A DNA stretch of 64,000 bases, taken from Mesorhizobium sp. GbtcB19 (GTDB lineage: Bacteria > Pseudomonadota > Alphaproteobacteria > Rhizobiales > Rhizobiaceae). How positions within the stretch are numbered: the first letter of the stretch is position 1; each line of letters begins with the position of its first letter. Location: assembly GCF_019091085.1 (NCBI RefSeq), contig NZ_JAGXJY010000003.1, forward strand, positions 186,001 to 250,000. The letters run 5' to 3'. Position numbers and translations under genes: made by a program. Below, piece by piece: positions 16,711 through 28,018 of this stretch. The notes under the pieces are model-generated. The model was not told the DNA's origin. It was given only the letters and a program-made list of their open reading frames with translations, and did no database searches.

Positions 16711-18108
16711 GTGACCGTCAATCTCGCTTCCTTCCTCTATCTGGTCTCCGGCATCCTGTTCATCCTGGCGCTGCGCGGCCTCTCGCATCCGACCACCAGC
16801 CGCAGGGGCAATCTCTTCGGCATGATCGGCATGGCGATCGCCATTGCCACAACGCTCGCCTACGCGACCCCGTCGGTCGGGAGCTTCGGCCTGATCGTGC
16901 TTGGTCTCGCCATCGGTGGCGGCATCGGCGCCGTCACCGCGCGCCGCATCGCCATGACCTCGATGCCGCAGCTCGTCGCTGCCTTCCACTCTCTGGTCGG
17001 CTTTGCCGCCGTCATGGTGGCGGCCGCCGCCATGTACGCGCCGGAAAGCTTCAAGATCGGCACGGCCGGCAACATTCACGCCGAAGCGCTGATCGAAATG
17101 AGCCTTGGCGTCGCCATAGGCGCCATCACCTTCACCGGCTCCGTAATCGCCTTCCTGAAGCTCGACGGCCGCATGTCGGGCAAGCCGATCATGATCGGCG
17201 GCCGGCACCTGATCAACATCGCGCTCGGCATAGCACTGGTGGTCCTGATCGTGCTTCTGGTCACCACCGAAGCCAAGCTCGTCTTCTGGCTGATCGTGCT
17301 GGCCTCGCTGGTGCTCGGCGTACTCCTGATCATCCCGATCGGCGGCGCCGACATGCCGGTCGTGGTGTCGATGCTGAATTCTTACTCGGGCTGGGCTGCC
17401 GCGGCACTTGGCTTCACCCTCGGCAACCTGGCGCTGATCATCACCGGCGCGCTGGTCGGCTCGTCCGGCGCGATCCTGTCCTACATCATGTGCAAGGGCA
17501 TGAACCGGAGCTTCATCTCGGTCATCCTCGGCGGCTTCGGCGGCGAGACCGCGGCCGCGGTCGATGACGGCATCGAGCGCACCGTCAAGCAGGGCTCGGC
17601 CGACGACGCCGCCTATCTGATGATGAACGCGCAGAAGGTCATCATCGTGCCGGGCTACGGCATGGCGGTCGCCCAGGCGCAGCACGCGCTGCGCGAAATG
17701 GCCGACAAGCTCAAGGCCAACGGCGTCGAGGTCAAATACGCCATCCATCCGGTGGCAGGCCGCATGCCCGGCCATATGAACGTGCTTCTGGCCGAAGCCA
17801 ACGTGCCCTATGACGAGGTGTTCGAGCTCGAGGACATCAACTCCGAATTCGCGCAGGCCGACGTCGCCTATGTCATCGGCGCCAACGACGTCACCAACCC
17901 GTCCGCGCGCGACGACAAGTCCTCGCCGATCTACGGCATGCCGATCCTGGACGTCGACAAGGCCCGCACCTGCCTGTTCGTCAAGCGCTCGCTCGGCTCC
18001 GGCTATGCCGGCATCGACAACACGCTGTTCTACAAGGACGGCACCATGATGCTGTTGGGCGACGCCAAGAAGATGACCGAGGAAATCGTCAAGGCGATGG
18101 ACCACTGA
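16711..18108 (+). CDS. pntB: NAD(P) transhydrogenase subunit beta
   Basis: A 465-aa subunit with eight to nine transmembrane helices (residues 1-270) and the NADP(H)-binding domain III at the C-terminus. The latter shows IIVPGYGMAVAQAQH near residue 310, the HPVAGRMPGHMNVLLAEA stretch, and GANDVTNPSA. The start is GTG at 16711, one base after the pntAB stop, preceded by AGAAGAAGGA; a longer open frame reading back inside pntAB is in a shadow frame. The gene completes the transhydrogenase and is followed by a strong terminator. Confidence 0.95.
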   Translation: MTVNLASFLYLVSGILFILALRGLSHPTTSRRGNLFGMIGMAIAIATTLAYATPSVGSFGLIVLGLAIGGGIGAVTARRIAMTSMPQLVAAFHSLVGFAAVMVAAAAMYAPESFKIGTAGNIHAEALIEMSLGVAIGAITFTGSVIAFLKLDGRMSGKPIMIGGRHLINIALGIALVVLIVLLVTTEAKLVFWLIVLASLVLGVLLIIPIGGADMPVVVSMLNSYSGWAAAALGFTLGNLALIITGALVGSSGAILSYIMCKGMNRSFISVILGGFGGETAAAVDDGIERTVKQGSADDAAYLMMNAQKVIIVPGYGMAVAQAQHALREMADKLKANGVEVKYAIHPVAGRMPGHMNVLLAEANVPYDEVFELEDINSEFAQADVAYVIGANDVTNPSARDDKSSPIYGMPILDVDKARTCLFVKRSLGSGYAGIDNTLFYKDGTMMLLGDAKKMTEEIVKAMDH

Positions 18109-18135
18109 TCGGCCGCCAGCACGCATCCGCACAAG

Positions 18136-18158
18136 CCCGGCCTCGTGCCGGGTTTTTT
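18136..18158 (+). terminator. Rho-independent terminator of the pnt operon
   Basis: CCCGGC-CTCGT-GCCGGG (18136-18152) is followed by six T residues, 27 bp after the pntB stop. Confidence 0.9.
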
Positions 18159-18208
18159 GCGGTTGGAGCTCGCGCCGCACGCCACTAGATTTAGCCTCTC
18201 GCAATAGG

Positions 18209-18430
18209 AATCGACACGATGGCCATGCGAAGACGCTTGAAATATTGAATGAGATGGTCGCTGCCGGCGTGATCGAACGCTATGCGATAGGCGGTGCGGT
18301 CGCCACATGCGAATGGCTGCTTTTGTCGAAAGCCAAGCCTATGACAGCGATGCTCTGGACGACGTCCTGACGCGCCATGGACTCAAGGAAAAGTGGATCG
18401 ACGTTGGCAACCAATGGGGGTGGTGGTAAA
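18209..18430 (+). pseudogene. remnant of a nucleotidyltransferase-like (AbiEii/MNT-type) gene
   Basis: Two in-phase-looking pieces of one protein lie side by side in different frames. The first reads TLEILNEMVAAGVIERYAIGGAVA, the N-terminus of a nucleotidyltransferase with its GG active-site loop. The second starts near 18310 and ends DALDDVLTRHGLKEKW...NQWGWW at TAA 18428-18430, a plausible C-terminus. The catalytic Asp-x-Asp segment and everything between (perhaps 100 or more residues) are gone, and no start codon remains upstream. The next gene, intact, is the small protein that normally accompanies such enzymes. Confidence 0.6.
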
Positions 18431-18438
18431 TTCTGGCC

Positions 18439-18657
18439 ATGGCAGAGACCAAAAAAGCATATCCAGATATTTCCGATATCCTCACTCGAAAGGCTGCGGG
18501 ACGTCGCGAATTGGCTGGACTTACTTTCGGGCAAAAAGTCGCGAGAATGGAAGCTCTGCGCGAAAGGCTCGCTCCGTTGAAAAGGCTGCGCCAGGAGCGC
18601 CGGACACAAAGTCACGCAGGCGCCGACGTTCGCTCGCGAAAATCTGGGGCCGAATAA
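18439..18657 (+). CDS. small partner protein of a nucleotidyltransferase pair (72 aa)
   Basis: A 72-aa basic protein starting MAETKKAYPDISDIL, 8 bp after the nucleotidyltransferase remnant. The core RKAAGRRELAGLTFGQKV followed by EALRERLAPLK is of the short helical type often found next to nucleotidyltransferase genes in alphaproteobacteria, perhaps as one half of a toxin-antitoxin-like pair. It has no membrane segment or Cys. The reading frame is intact although its neighbour is broken, so it may be a surviving antitoxin-like gene or a gene in decay. Role inferred from context only. Confidence 0.6.
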   Translation: MAETKKAYPDISDILTRKAAGRRELAGLTFGQKVARMEALRERLAPLKRLRQERRTQSHAGADVRSRKSGAE

Positions 18658-18801
18658 CTTCCCCGCCACACCTGGCACGGTACTATCCGCGCCAGCGCTT
18701 GGCGTTGTTCCGCGGAGCGGTCGCGCGCTCTGAGGTTTCGCAGCCGTCAGATCGTGAACTTCTTTACGCCAGGCGAACGTCTGAGTCTTGGACAACGAGG
18801 C

Positions 18802-22088
<3,287 letters not shown>

Positions 22089-22200
22089 GTGCGGGCTCCC
22101 TGCTTGACGGTATCCGTTGGTGACTAACGTAAGCCGCCGCCGGCAACAAGCATGCTTTTGCAGGTGCAGGTCACATTCCGGCGAGGCGGGGTGGCCTGGG

Positions 22201-22242
22201 GCATTCCAGGAAAAGTGCGTAGCGGTTTTCCATCCGGAATGC
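22201..22242. repeat. single copy of the GCAATTCC/GGAATTGC-type palindromic repeat
   Basis: A variant unit (GCATTCCAGG ... CCGGAATGC) with the same nested arms as the tandem copies at 23702-23878. It lies between the divergent FMN reductase and P450 genes, so any hairpin would be in the P450 leader. Confidence 0.7.
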
Positions 22243-22331
22243 GCAAAAGCAGAGACTGGATATGCCGCTCGGTCACATGGACGCCGGCTTCGCCCGGCAC
22301 TACATTTGCCGCTGTCAGCGGAGCATGCCCC

Positions 22332-23702
22332 ATGGACACCAAGCCCGCCCCCTTCGTGCCGCCGGCGCCGAAGCCGCGCACCGAGCCGCCGTCGACGCTG
22401 GAGATGATGCGCATCGTCTACCGCAACCCGCTCGAGCTCTGGGGCGAGCATACCTACAACGAGCCCTGGATTTCGGCGAATGGCATCGGTGGGCATCTGA
22501 TCGTCGCCAACGATCCCGGCCTCATCCGCCATGTGCTGATCGACAACGCCAAAAACTACAAGATGGCGACGGTGCGCCAGCTGATCCTGCGCCCGATCCT
22601 GCGCGATGGCCTGCTCACCGCCGAGGGCGAGGTCTGGAAGCGCTCGCGCAAGGCGATGGCGCCGGTGTTCACGCCGCGCCACATCTTCGGCTTCGCCGCG
22701 CCGATGCTGAAGCGCACGCTGGAGTTCGTCACCCGCTACGAGGCGGGTGGCACGTCCGACATCGCCCACGACATGACGCTGCTCACTTATGACATCCTGG
22801 CCGAGACGCTGTTTTCGGGCGAGATCGCCGGCGAGCCAGGCAGCTTCGCCAAGGAGATCGACCGCCTGTTCGAGACCATGGGCCGCGTCGACCCGCTCGA
22901 CCTCTTGCGCGCGCCGGAGTGGCTGCCGCGGCTGACCCGCATCCGCGGTCGCAAGACCATGGCATATTTCCGCAACATCGTCGCCAACACCGTGAAGATG
23001 CGTGAAGAGCGGATGAAGCGCGATCCCGACGGCGTGCCGCAGGATTTTCTGACGCTTCTGCTGCACGCCGAGGGACCGGACGGGCTGACCCGCGCGGAAG
23101 TCGAGGACAACATCATCACCTTCATCGGCGCCGGCCATGAGACGACCGCGCGGGCGCTGGGCTGGACGATCTATTGCCTGGCCGAGGCGCCGTGGGAACG
23201 CGACAAGGTCGAGCAGGAGATCGACGCGGTGCTGGCCCGCGAGCCCGATCCGACGAAGTGGCTGGACGCCATGCCGTTCACCCGCGCCGCTTTCGAAGAA
23301 GCGCTGCGGCTCTATCCGCCGGCGCCGTCGATCAACCGCGAGCCGATCGAGCCGGAGACCTGGAACGGCCTTTACATCCCGAAATATGCCGCCGTGCTGG
23401 TGATGCCCTGGGTCGTGCATCGCCACCGCAAGCTGTGGGACAGGCCTGACGCCTTCATGCCGGAGCGATTCCATCCGGAAAACCGCGACAAGATCGACCG
23501 CTTCCAGTATCTGCCGTTCGGCGCCGGCCCGCGCGTGTGCATCGGCGCCAGCTTCGCCATGCAGGAGGCGATCATCGCGCTCGCGATCCTGTTGTCGCGC
23601 TTCCGCTTCGATGTGACGGCTGAGACCCGGCCATGGCCGGTGCAGAAGCTCACCACGCAGCCGCAGGGCGGCCTGCCGATGCAGGTTTCGCGTCGCGGCT
23701 GA
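22332..23702 (+). CDS. cytochrome P450
   Basis: A 456-aa haem monooxygenase that inserts oxygen using electrons from a ferredoxin or flavodoxin system. It is soluble, with no N-terminal membrane anchor. The I-helix reads GAGHETTARA near residue 266, the ExxR motif is EEALRLYPP near 323, and the haem loop FGAGPRVCIG places the thiolate ligand at Cys403. The start ATG 22332 matches MDTKPAPF; the open frame continues 60 codons upstream through a repeat and is not used. No ferredoxin or ferredoxin reductase is adjacent. The substrate is unknown. Confidence 0.95.
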   Translation: MDTKPAPFVPPAPKPRTEPPSTLEMMRIVYRNPLELWGEHTYNEPWISANGIGGHLIVANDPGLIRHVLIDNAKNYKMATVRQLILRPILRDGLLTAEGEVWKRSRKAMAPVFTPRHIFGFAAPMLKRTLEFVTRYEAGGTSDIAHDMTLLTYDILAETLFSGEIAGEPGSFAKEIDRLFETMGRVDPLDLLRAPEWLPRLTRIRGRKTMAYFRNIVANTVKMREERMKRDPDGVPQDFLTLLLHAEGPDGLTRAEVEDNIITFIGAGHETTARALGWTIYCLAEAPWERDKVEQEIDAVLAREPDPTKWLDAMPFTRAAFEEALRLYPPAPSINREPIEPETWNGLYIPKYAAVLVMPWVVHRHRKLWDRPDAFMPERFHPENRDKIDRFQYLPFGAGPRVCIGASFAMQEAIIALAILLSRFRFDVTAETRPWPVQKLTTQPQGGLPMQVSRRG

Positions 23703-23878
23703 TCAGAGCAATTCCAGGAAAAGTGCGAAGCGGTTTTCCGTCCGGAATTGCGTAAAACAAATCAGAGCAATTCCAGGAAAAGTGTGAAGCGGTTTTCCGT
23801 CCGGAATTGCGTAAAACAAATCAGAGCAATTCCAGGAAAAGTGTGAAGCGGTTTTCCGTCCGGAATTGCGTGAAACAA
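23702..23878. repeat. three tandem 59-bp palindromic repeat units
   Basis: Units start at 23702, 23761 and 23820 and are nearly identical, the first differing by C for T inside GTGYGAAGC. Each holds outer arms GCAATTCC/GGAATTGC and inner arms GGAAAA/TTTTCC. Single copies occur at 22201, 31395 and, inverted, 34018, and a degenerate copy near 12248. The array fills the gap between convergent genes and overlaps the last base of the P450 stop codon. Confidence 0.9.
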
Positions 23879-23888
23879 AGAGACAGGG

Positions 23889-24872
23889 TTACCGGTTGGC
23901 GATCGGCCGGCGCTGCTGGAACTGGCCGGCGGCGCGGAAGCGCCACAGATAGCTCGGCAGGATCGTGGCGATCGCCTGCGGCTGGATGCCGAGGCCGGCA
24001 AGCGTCCTGGCGGCCTTGGCGGCTTCGTCCGAGACGATGTTGTGCTCGCGCAGCTGCAGCACCTGGTCCTTGGTCAACAGCGGATTGGGCAAGAGCTGGA
24101 GGATCGAGGCCTGGATGTTCGCCACCCAGAACGGCACCGGCACCAGCAGGCGACGGCGCTCGACCACCATCAGCAGCTCTTCCATGCATTGCTTGAAGGT
24201 CAGCACCTGCGGCCCGCCGAGCTCATAGATCTGGCCGCCCTTGACCTTGCCGTCGACCGACCGCGCCACCGCTTCGGCGACGTCGCCGACATAGACCGGC
24301 TGGAACTTGTTCTGCCCGCCGCCGATCAGCGGCAGCACCGGCGAATAGCGCGCCATGTTGGCGAAGCGGTTGAAGAAGGCGTCTTCCGGTCCGAAATTGA
24401 TCGACGGCCGCAAGATGACGGCGTCGGCGATCGTATCGAACACGGCTTTCTCGCCCAGCGCCTTGGTGCGGGCGTAGCCGGACGGCGAATTGAGGTCGGC
24501 GCCGAGCGCCGAGATGTGGGTAAGGCCGGCGCCGACCGAGCGCGCGGCCTCGGCGACGGCGCGCGCGCCGAAATCATGCACGGCGCCGAATTTCTGGCGG
24601 CCGCTCTCGTGCAGGATGGCGACGAGGTTGACGACATGGTCGGCGCCCTGCACGGCGCGGTCGATCGACCAGCGCACGCGCACATTGGCCTGTACCGGCT
24701 GGATCTGGCCGACATTGCCGAGCGGCTGCACATGGCCGGCCAGGTCGGGCCGCCGGCAGGCGACCCGGATGCGGTAGCCGCGCTTGGCCAGCGCCCGCAC
24801 GACATGGCGACCGACGAAGCCCGAGCCGCCGAAGACGACAACGAGCTTGGGGGTCTGCAGGATTTCGGTCAT
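23889..24872 (-). CDS. complex I NDUFA9-like SDR-family protein
   Basis: A 327-aa atypical SDR with an N-terminal Rossmann loop VFGGSGFVGRHV near residue 13, as in the NDUFA9/Ycf39 group that associates with mitochondrial and bacterial complex I. The middle has the family's SALGAD and YARTKALGEKAV (Tyr-x3-Lys) region near 143-160, then the RPSINFGPEDAFFNRFA substrate-domain stretch. In alphaproteobacteria such proteins are thought to assist NADH dehydrogenase assembly or bind NADPH structurally. It is apparently monocistronic and abuts the tandem repeat array at its 3' end. Confidence 0.9.
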   Translation of the reverse strand: MTEILQTPKLVVVFGGSGFVGRHVVRALAKRGYRIRVACRRPDLAGHVQPLGNVGQIQPVQANVRVRWSIDRAVQGADHVVNLVAILHESGRQKFGAVHDFGARAVAEAARSVGAGLTHISALGADLNSPSGYARTKALGEKAVFDTIADAVILRPSINFGPEDAFFNRFANMARYSPVLPLIGGGQNKFQPVYVGDVAEAVARSVDGKVKGGQIYELGGPQVLTFKQCMEELLMVVERRRLLVPVPFWVANIQASILQLLPNPLLTKDQVLQLREHNIVSDEAAKAARTLAGLGIQPQAIATILPSYLWRFRAAGQFQQRRPIANR

Positions 24873-25012
24873 GACTGGCTCCGCGCGCGAATGGCTGGCT
24901 GAAGCCGTTTCTTAATCCGTTTCTCGCCAAAGGCAAAGAGCGACCGGAGGTCGCCGCTGCCTTGTTTTTGAACTTGCCCGGAATGCCGCTCCGCCGCGTT
25001 CGAGGAAAACAG

Positions 25013-25036
25013 AAAACCCCGCCGAAGCGGGGTTTT
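25013..25036 (-). terminator. strong Rho-independent hairpin
   Basis: AAAACCCCGC-CGAA-GCGGGGTTTT is a perfect 10-bp stem with a GNRA-like loop, symmetrical so that it could work on either strand. It lies about 215 bp downstream of the Ldh-type gene stop (minus) and 140 bp upstream of the NDUFA9-like start, so it ends transcripts arriving from the amino-acid operon or from an RNA in the gap. Confidence 0.85.
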
Positions 25037-25251
25037 CCGGGCAGTGTCCACGCCGAAGCAGGGTCCAACGAGGCGGCCTGACCTGAGACGGTATCAAGGT
25101 GGCGTGAAGCAAGCACGCCCGCCCCCGCCCTGAACGCCCGGCGCGGCGCCGCCAACCGCGAGCCGGACGAAGCCAACCAAACGGCTCGCGACGTGGGGTG
25201 CCGGATATTGGTCGTTTCAGGTCGGGAAAAGGTTCAACCGCGCCGAAAAAA
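25037..25251 (-). other. structured intergenic stretch, possible sRNA or long 3' UTR
   Basis: No credible protein gene. Read on the minus strand it contains a long hairpin (CGCGAGCCG ... CGGCTCGCG, about 25151-25184), a very G-rich segment, and GGCGTG/CACGCC pairing near 25105-25130, and ends in the strong terminator at 25013. That layout fits either a structured 3' UTR of the Ldh-type gene or an independent small RNA. I could not match it to 6S, SRP, RNase P or tmRNA. Confidence 0.3.
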
Positions 25252-26253
25252 TCAAGCCGAATACCGCTCGGCGAATTCCGAAATGCGCTGCACCACCGCC
25301 TTGGACGTGGCGATGCCGCGCGCCTTCGCCTTCTCCGCGGCCTCGGCGCGGGAGCGGCCGGGGATGTGCACGCCAAAGCGCCGCCGCAGCCGGTCGAGCT
25401 GGTCCTTCATGCGCTGCTCGAAGTCCGGATCGAGCAGCTTGGGTTCGATGGCAAGAACGAAGAGCCCGGTGCCGGGGCTGTCCGGCCCGCCGGTGAACCA
25501 GGGCGCGTCGAGCGACCAGTTGGCGCCGGAAATGCCCGCGGCCAGCACCTCGACCATCAGCGCGATGTTGGCGCCGCGCTGGCCGCCGAAGGCAAGCATC
25601 GCGCCCTTCATCGCCGCCGCTGGATCGGTGGTCGGGTTGCCGCTGACATCCAGCGCCCAGCCCTCGGGGATTTTCCTGCCGTCCTCGGCCGCCTTGCGGA
25701 TGTTGACGAAGGCTGTGGCGCTCGACGACTGGTCGATGACCAGCGGCGGCCCATCGGCTGCGGGCGAGGCAAAGGACATCGGGTTGGTGCAATAGACCGG
25801 CTTGATCGAGCCCGAGCCGGCCAGCACCGCCGGCCCGTTGGTGGCTGCGAAGGACACCAGCCCCTGCTCGGCCAGCCGTCCGGTGAAATAGCCGAGCGCG
25901 CCGCATGTATAGGCATTCTTCTGCGAAAAGATCGAGACGCCGAACAGTTTTGCAGCCTTGACCAGGTCATCGATGGTGCGGTCGAAACCGGTATGGGCAA
26001 GCCCGCCGCGCGCATCGGAAAGATAGACCGCGAGCGCCGGCCTGGTGATCACCGGATCGGCATTGCCGTCGATGCGGCCCGCCTCGAGCGCTTCGAGATA
26101 ATCGATGAAATGCGACAGCCCCACCGTCGACAGGCCCTCGGCTTCGGCCGCGATGATCGAGGCGGTCAGCGACTGCGCCGCTTCTTCATTGGCGCCGGCG
26201 CCGAGCGCCGCCATCCGGCATAAGCCTGTTGCCTGATCGAGAGTGAGTTGCAT
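25252..26253 (-). CDS. malate/L-lactate dehydrogenase (Ldh2) family oxidoreductase
   Basis: A 333-aa NAD(P)-dependent enzyme of the family that includes L-sulfolactate and ureidoglycolate dehydrogenases and the delta-1-piperideine-2-carboxylate/pyrroline-2-carboxylate reductase DpkA. Family marks are GLSTVGLSHF near residue 40, YLSDARGGLAHTGFD near 76 and AYTCGALGYF near 113. Most of the C-terminal half matches too, including GGQRGANIALMVEVLAAG near 223. It is the last gene of an operon with a basic amino-acid type ABC transporter. A DpkA-like role, reducing a cyclic imino acid from ornithine, lysine or arginine, is therefore plausible but not proven. Confidence 0.88.
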   Translation of the reverse strand: MQLTLDQATGLCRMAALGAGANEEAAQSLTASIIAAEAEGLSTVGLSHFIDYLEALEAGRIDGNADPVITRPALAVYLSDARGGLAHTGFDRTIDDLVKAAKLFGVSIFSQKNAYTCGALGYFTGRLAEQGLVSFAATNGPAVLAGSGSIKPVYCTNPMSFASPAADGPPLVIDQSSSATAFVNIRKAAEDGRKIPEGWALDVSGNPTTDPAAAMKGAMLAFGGQRGANIALMVEVLAAGISGANWSLDAPWFTGGPDSPGTGLFVLAIEPKLLDPDFEQRMKDQLDRLRRRFGVHIPGRSRAEAAEKAKARGIATSKAVVQRISEFAERYSA

Positions 26254-26267
26254 CAGGGCTGCTCCTG

Positions 26268-26348
26268 AGTGAGTAGGAAATAGGGAGTAGTCAGTAGGGT
26301 AAAACCAGCAAGCGGCCCACTACCCACCACTCACTATTCACTACTCAC
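26268..26348. repeat. imperfect inverted repeat of GTGAGTAG motifs
   Basis: The left arm (26268-26300) and right arm (26317-26348) are imperfect inverted copies built from short GTGAGTAG/CTACTCAC words. The right arm ends exactly at the stop codon of the permease gene. It lies between two genes of one operon and would fold into a stem in the transcript. Confidence 0.6.
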
Positions 26349-27158
26349 TTATCCGATCTTCACCGGAATCCGCGCCTCGATCCGGCTGAAGACGAAGACC
26401 AGGATGCCGGTGATCGTCATATAGATCAGCGCCAGAAGCAGCAAAGGCTCGTAGGTCAGATAGGTGTCCTGGCGCACTTTGGACGAGACGGCGAAGATGT
26501 CGATGACGCTGATCGTCGCCACCAGCGGCGTCGACTTCAACTGCAGCACCGTCTCGCCGGTCAGGGTCGGCAGCGCGCGGTAGAAGGCTTGCGGCAGCCA
26601 GATGCGGCGGAAGATTTTCCAGCGGCTCATGCCGAAGGCCCGGGCTGCTTCCAACTGACCTTTCGGCACGCCGGCGAAGGCGCCGCGCATCACCTCGCCT
26701 TCATAACCGGCGAAGGACAAGGTCAGCGCCACCACCGCATAGGGCCAGGCTTGCCTGAGATACGGCCACATCCACGATTCTCGGATCCACGGATATTGCG
26801 GAAAGAGTGATCCGAGCCCGTAATAGAGCAGCCAGAGCTGCAGGAGCAGCGGCGTTCCGCGGATGATGGTGCAGAAAATTTTCGCAGGCACGGAAAACCA
26901 GAACGGTCCGCCCGCCTGCGCCAGGCCGAGCGGGACGGCCAGCGCAAAGCCAAGCGCGCAAGTGACGGCGAGGATCCACAGCGCCCGCCATATGCCCATC
27001 AGGCCCATTTCCCAATATTGCGGCAGCCAGTCCCAGCGCATGAAGAAGGCGGCGCAGAAGACCAGCGCAAGAGCCATGAGGATCAGCACGATGCGGTGCG
27101 GCTGAAGCCACAGCGACGCGCGCGCCGCGACGTTGATTGCGGCGGCCTCTCCGGTCAT
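26349..27158 (-). CDS. polar amino-acid ABC transporter permease (HisM/OccM type)
   Basis: A 269-aa inner-membrane permease with five or more hydrophobic segments and the cytoplasmic EAA loop (GQLEAARAFGMSRWKIFRRI near residues 186-205) that docks the ATPase. The N-terminus is longer than in the partner permease and holds an extra helix. Together with the neighbouring permease it forms the channel for basic amino acids or opine-like compounds in such systems. The start ATG overlaps the upstream gene's stop (TGATG). The family does not reveal the exact ligand. Confidence 0.93.
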   Translation of the reverse strand: MTGEAAAINVAARASLWLQPHRIVLILMALALVFCAAFFMRWDWLPQYWEMGLMGIWRALWILAVTCALGFALAVPLGLAQAGGPFWFSVPAKIFCTIIRGTPLLLQLWLLYYGLGSLFPQYPWIRESWMWPYLRQAWPYAVVALTLSFAGYEGEVMRGAFAGVPKGQLEAARAFGMSRWKIFRRIWLPQAFYRALPTLTGETVLQLKSTPLVATISVIDIFAVSSKVRQDTYLTYEPLLLLALIYMTITGILVFVFSRIEARIPVKIG

Positions 27159-27826
27159 CAGCGGGCCTCATTGACCGAAGGCATGCCGCGTCGCGACCAG
27201 GCTTCGATGCGGCCGATGTTCAAGTTGGAAAGGAGCGACACGGCAAGGTAAAGCGTGCCGGCTGCCAGAAAAAACAGCAGATAGGCCTTGGTGACGCCTG
27301 CCGCCTGCCGCGTCGCCAGCGTCAGTTCATTGAAACCCACGACGGCAAGCAGCGCCGTATCCTTGGTAGCGATCAGCCAGAGATTGGCGAGACCAGGAAT
27401 GGCGAAAGGCAGCATGGCGGGAATCGTGATGCGCCGCAGCATCAGGCCTGGCGACATGCCATAGGCGCGGGCGGCTTCGATCTGACCCTGCGGGATCGCG
27501 AGGATCGCGCCGCGGATGACCTCGGTCGAATAGGCGCCCTGGACGAAACCGAGCACGAAAATGCCGGCCGCCAGTCCGCTGATGTCGACACGGCTGTAGC
27601 CCATCGCCGTCAGCACCTGATTGATGAGGTCGGTGCCGGCGTAATAGAGCAGCAGGATTAGCACCAGTTCCGGCACGGCGCGTACGACGGTGGTGTAGAC
27701 TGCGAGCAGATCGCGGGTCACCGGGCCGCCGTAGAGCTTGCCGAAGGCGCCGGCGGTGCCGATCATCAGGCCGAGGCAGGTGGCGCCGATGGCGATCTCG
27801 AGCGAATGCAGCAATCCAACCAGCAA
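27158..27826 (-). CDS. polar amino-acid ABC transporter permease (HisQ/OccQ type)
   Basis: A 222-aa permease (as called) with the EAA loop GQIEAARAYGMSPGLMLRRI near residue 128. The start is uncertain. TTG at 27826 leaves only four residues before the first helix, shorter than the family norm, and no in-frame ATG or GTG exists upstream. A CTG at 27907, preceded by GGGGGC, would add 27 residues (LIDALLPATAAGI...) and give a normal N-terminus, so the real start may be that CTG. It lies downstream of the binding-protein gene after a hairpin. Confidence 0.85.
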   Translation of the reverse strand: MLVGLLHSLEIAIGATCLGLMIGTAGAFGKLYGGPVTRDLLAVYTTVVRAVPELVLILLLYYAGTDLINQVLTAMGYSRVDISGLAAGIFVLGFVQGAYSTEVIRGAILAIPQGQIEAARAYGMSPGLMLRRITIPAMLPFAIPGLANLWLIATKDTALLAVVGFNELTLATRQAAGVTKAYLLFFLAAGTLYLAVSLLSNLNIGRIEAWSRRGMPSVNEAR

Positions 27827-27974
27827 CGTGCCGCCCCAGCCGGGTGAGACGGGCGACAGGAGTTCGATGATGCCGGCAGCCGTGGCCGGAAGAAGCGCGT
27901 CGATCAGTTTTGCCCCCGAATTGCTGGCAAGCCACTGACGGCCAGGTCAGCGGCAGGCGTGCGTTGCAAGGATC

Positions 27975-27998
27975 GGGCATGGCGCGGACGCCATGCCC
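27975..27998 (-). promoter_or_regulatory. intercistronic hairpin after the binding-protein gene
   Basis: GGGCATGGCG-CGGA-CGCCATGCCC is a perfect 10-bp stem with a 4-nt loop and no T-tract, just after the binding-protein stop. In many ABC operons a hairpin here protects the upstream mRNA so that the periplasmic protein is made in excess over the permeases. Confidence 0.6.
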
Positions 27999-28018
27999 TC
28001 ACTCATTTGCGAGAGGGT

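Noticed and set aside
22089..23474. N-terminal extension of the FMN reductase frame by more than 400 residues
   Set aside because: It is antisense to the cytochrome P450; the real start is GTG 22088 with its own ribosome site.
23702..23878. CRISPR array
   Set aside because: The 59-bp units are back-to-back without unique spacers and there are no cas genes.
25013..25251. 6S, SRP or RNase P RNA
   Set aside because: None of the conserved core sequences of these RNAs is present; only a generic structured stretch remains.
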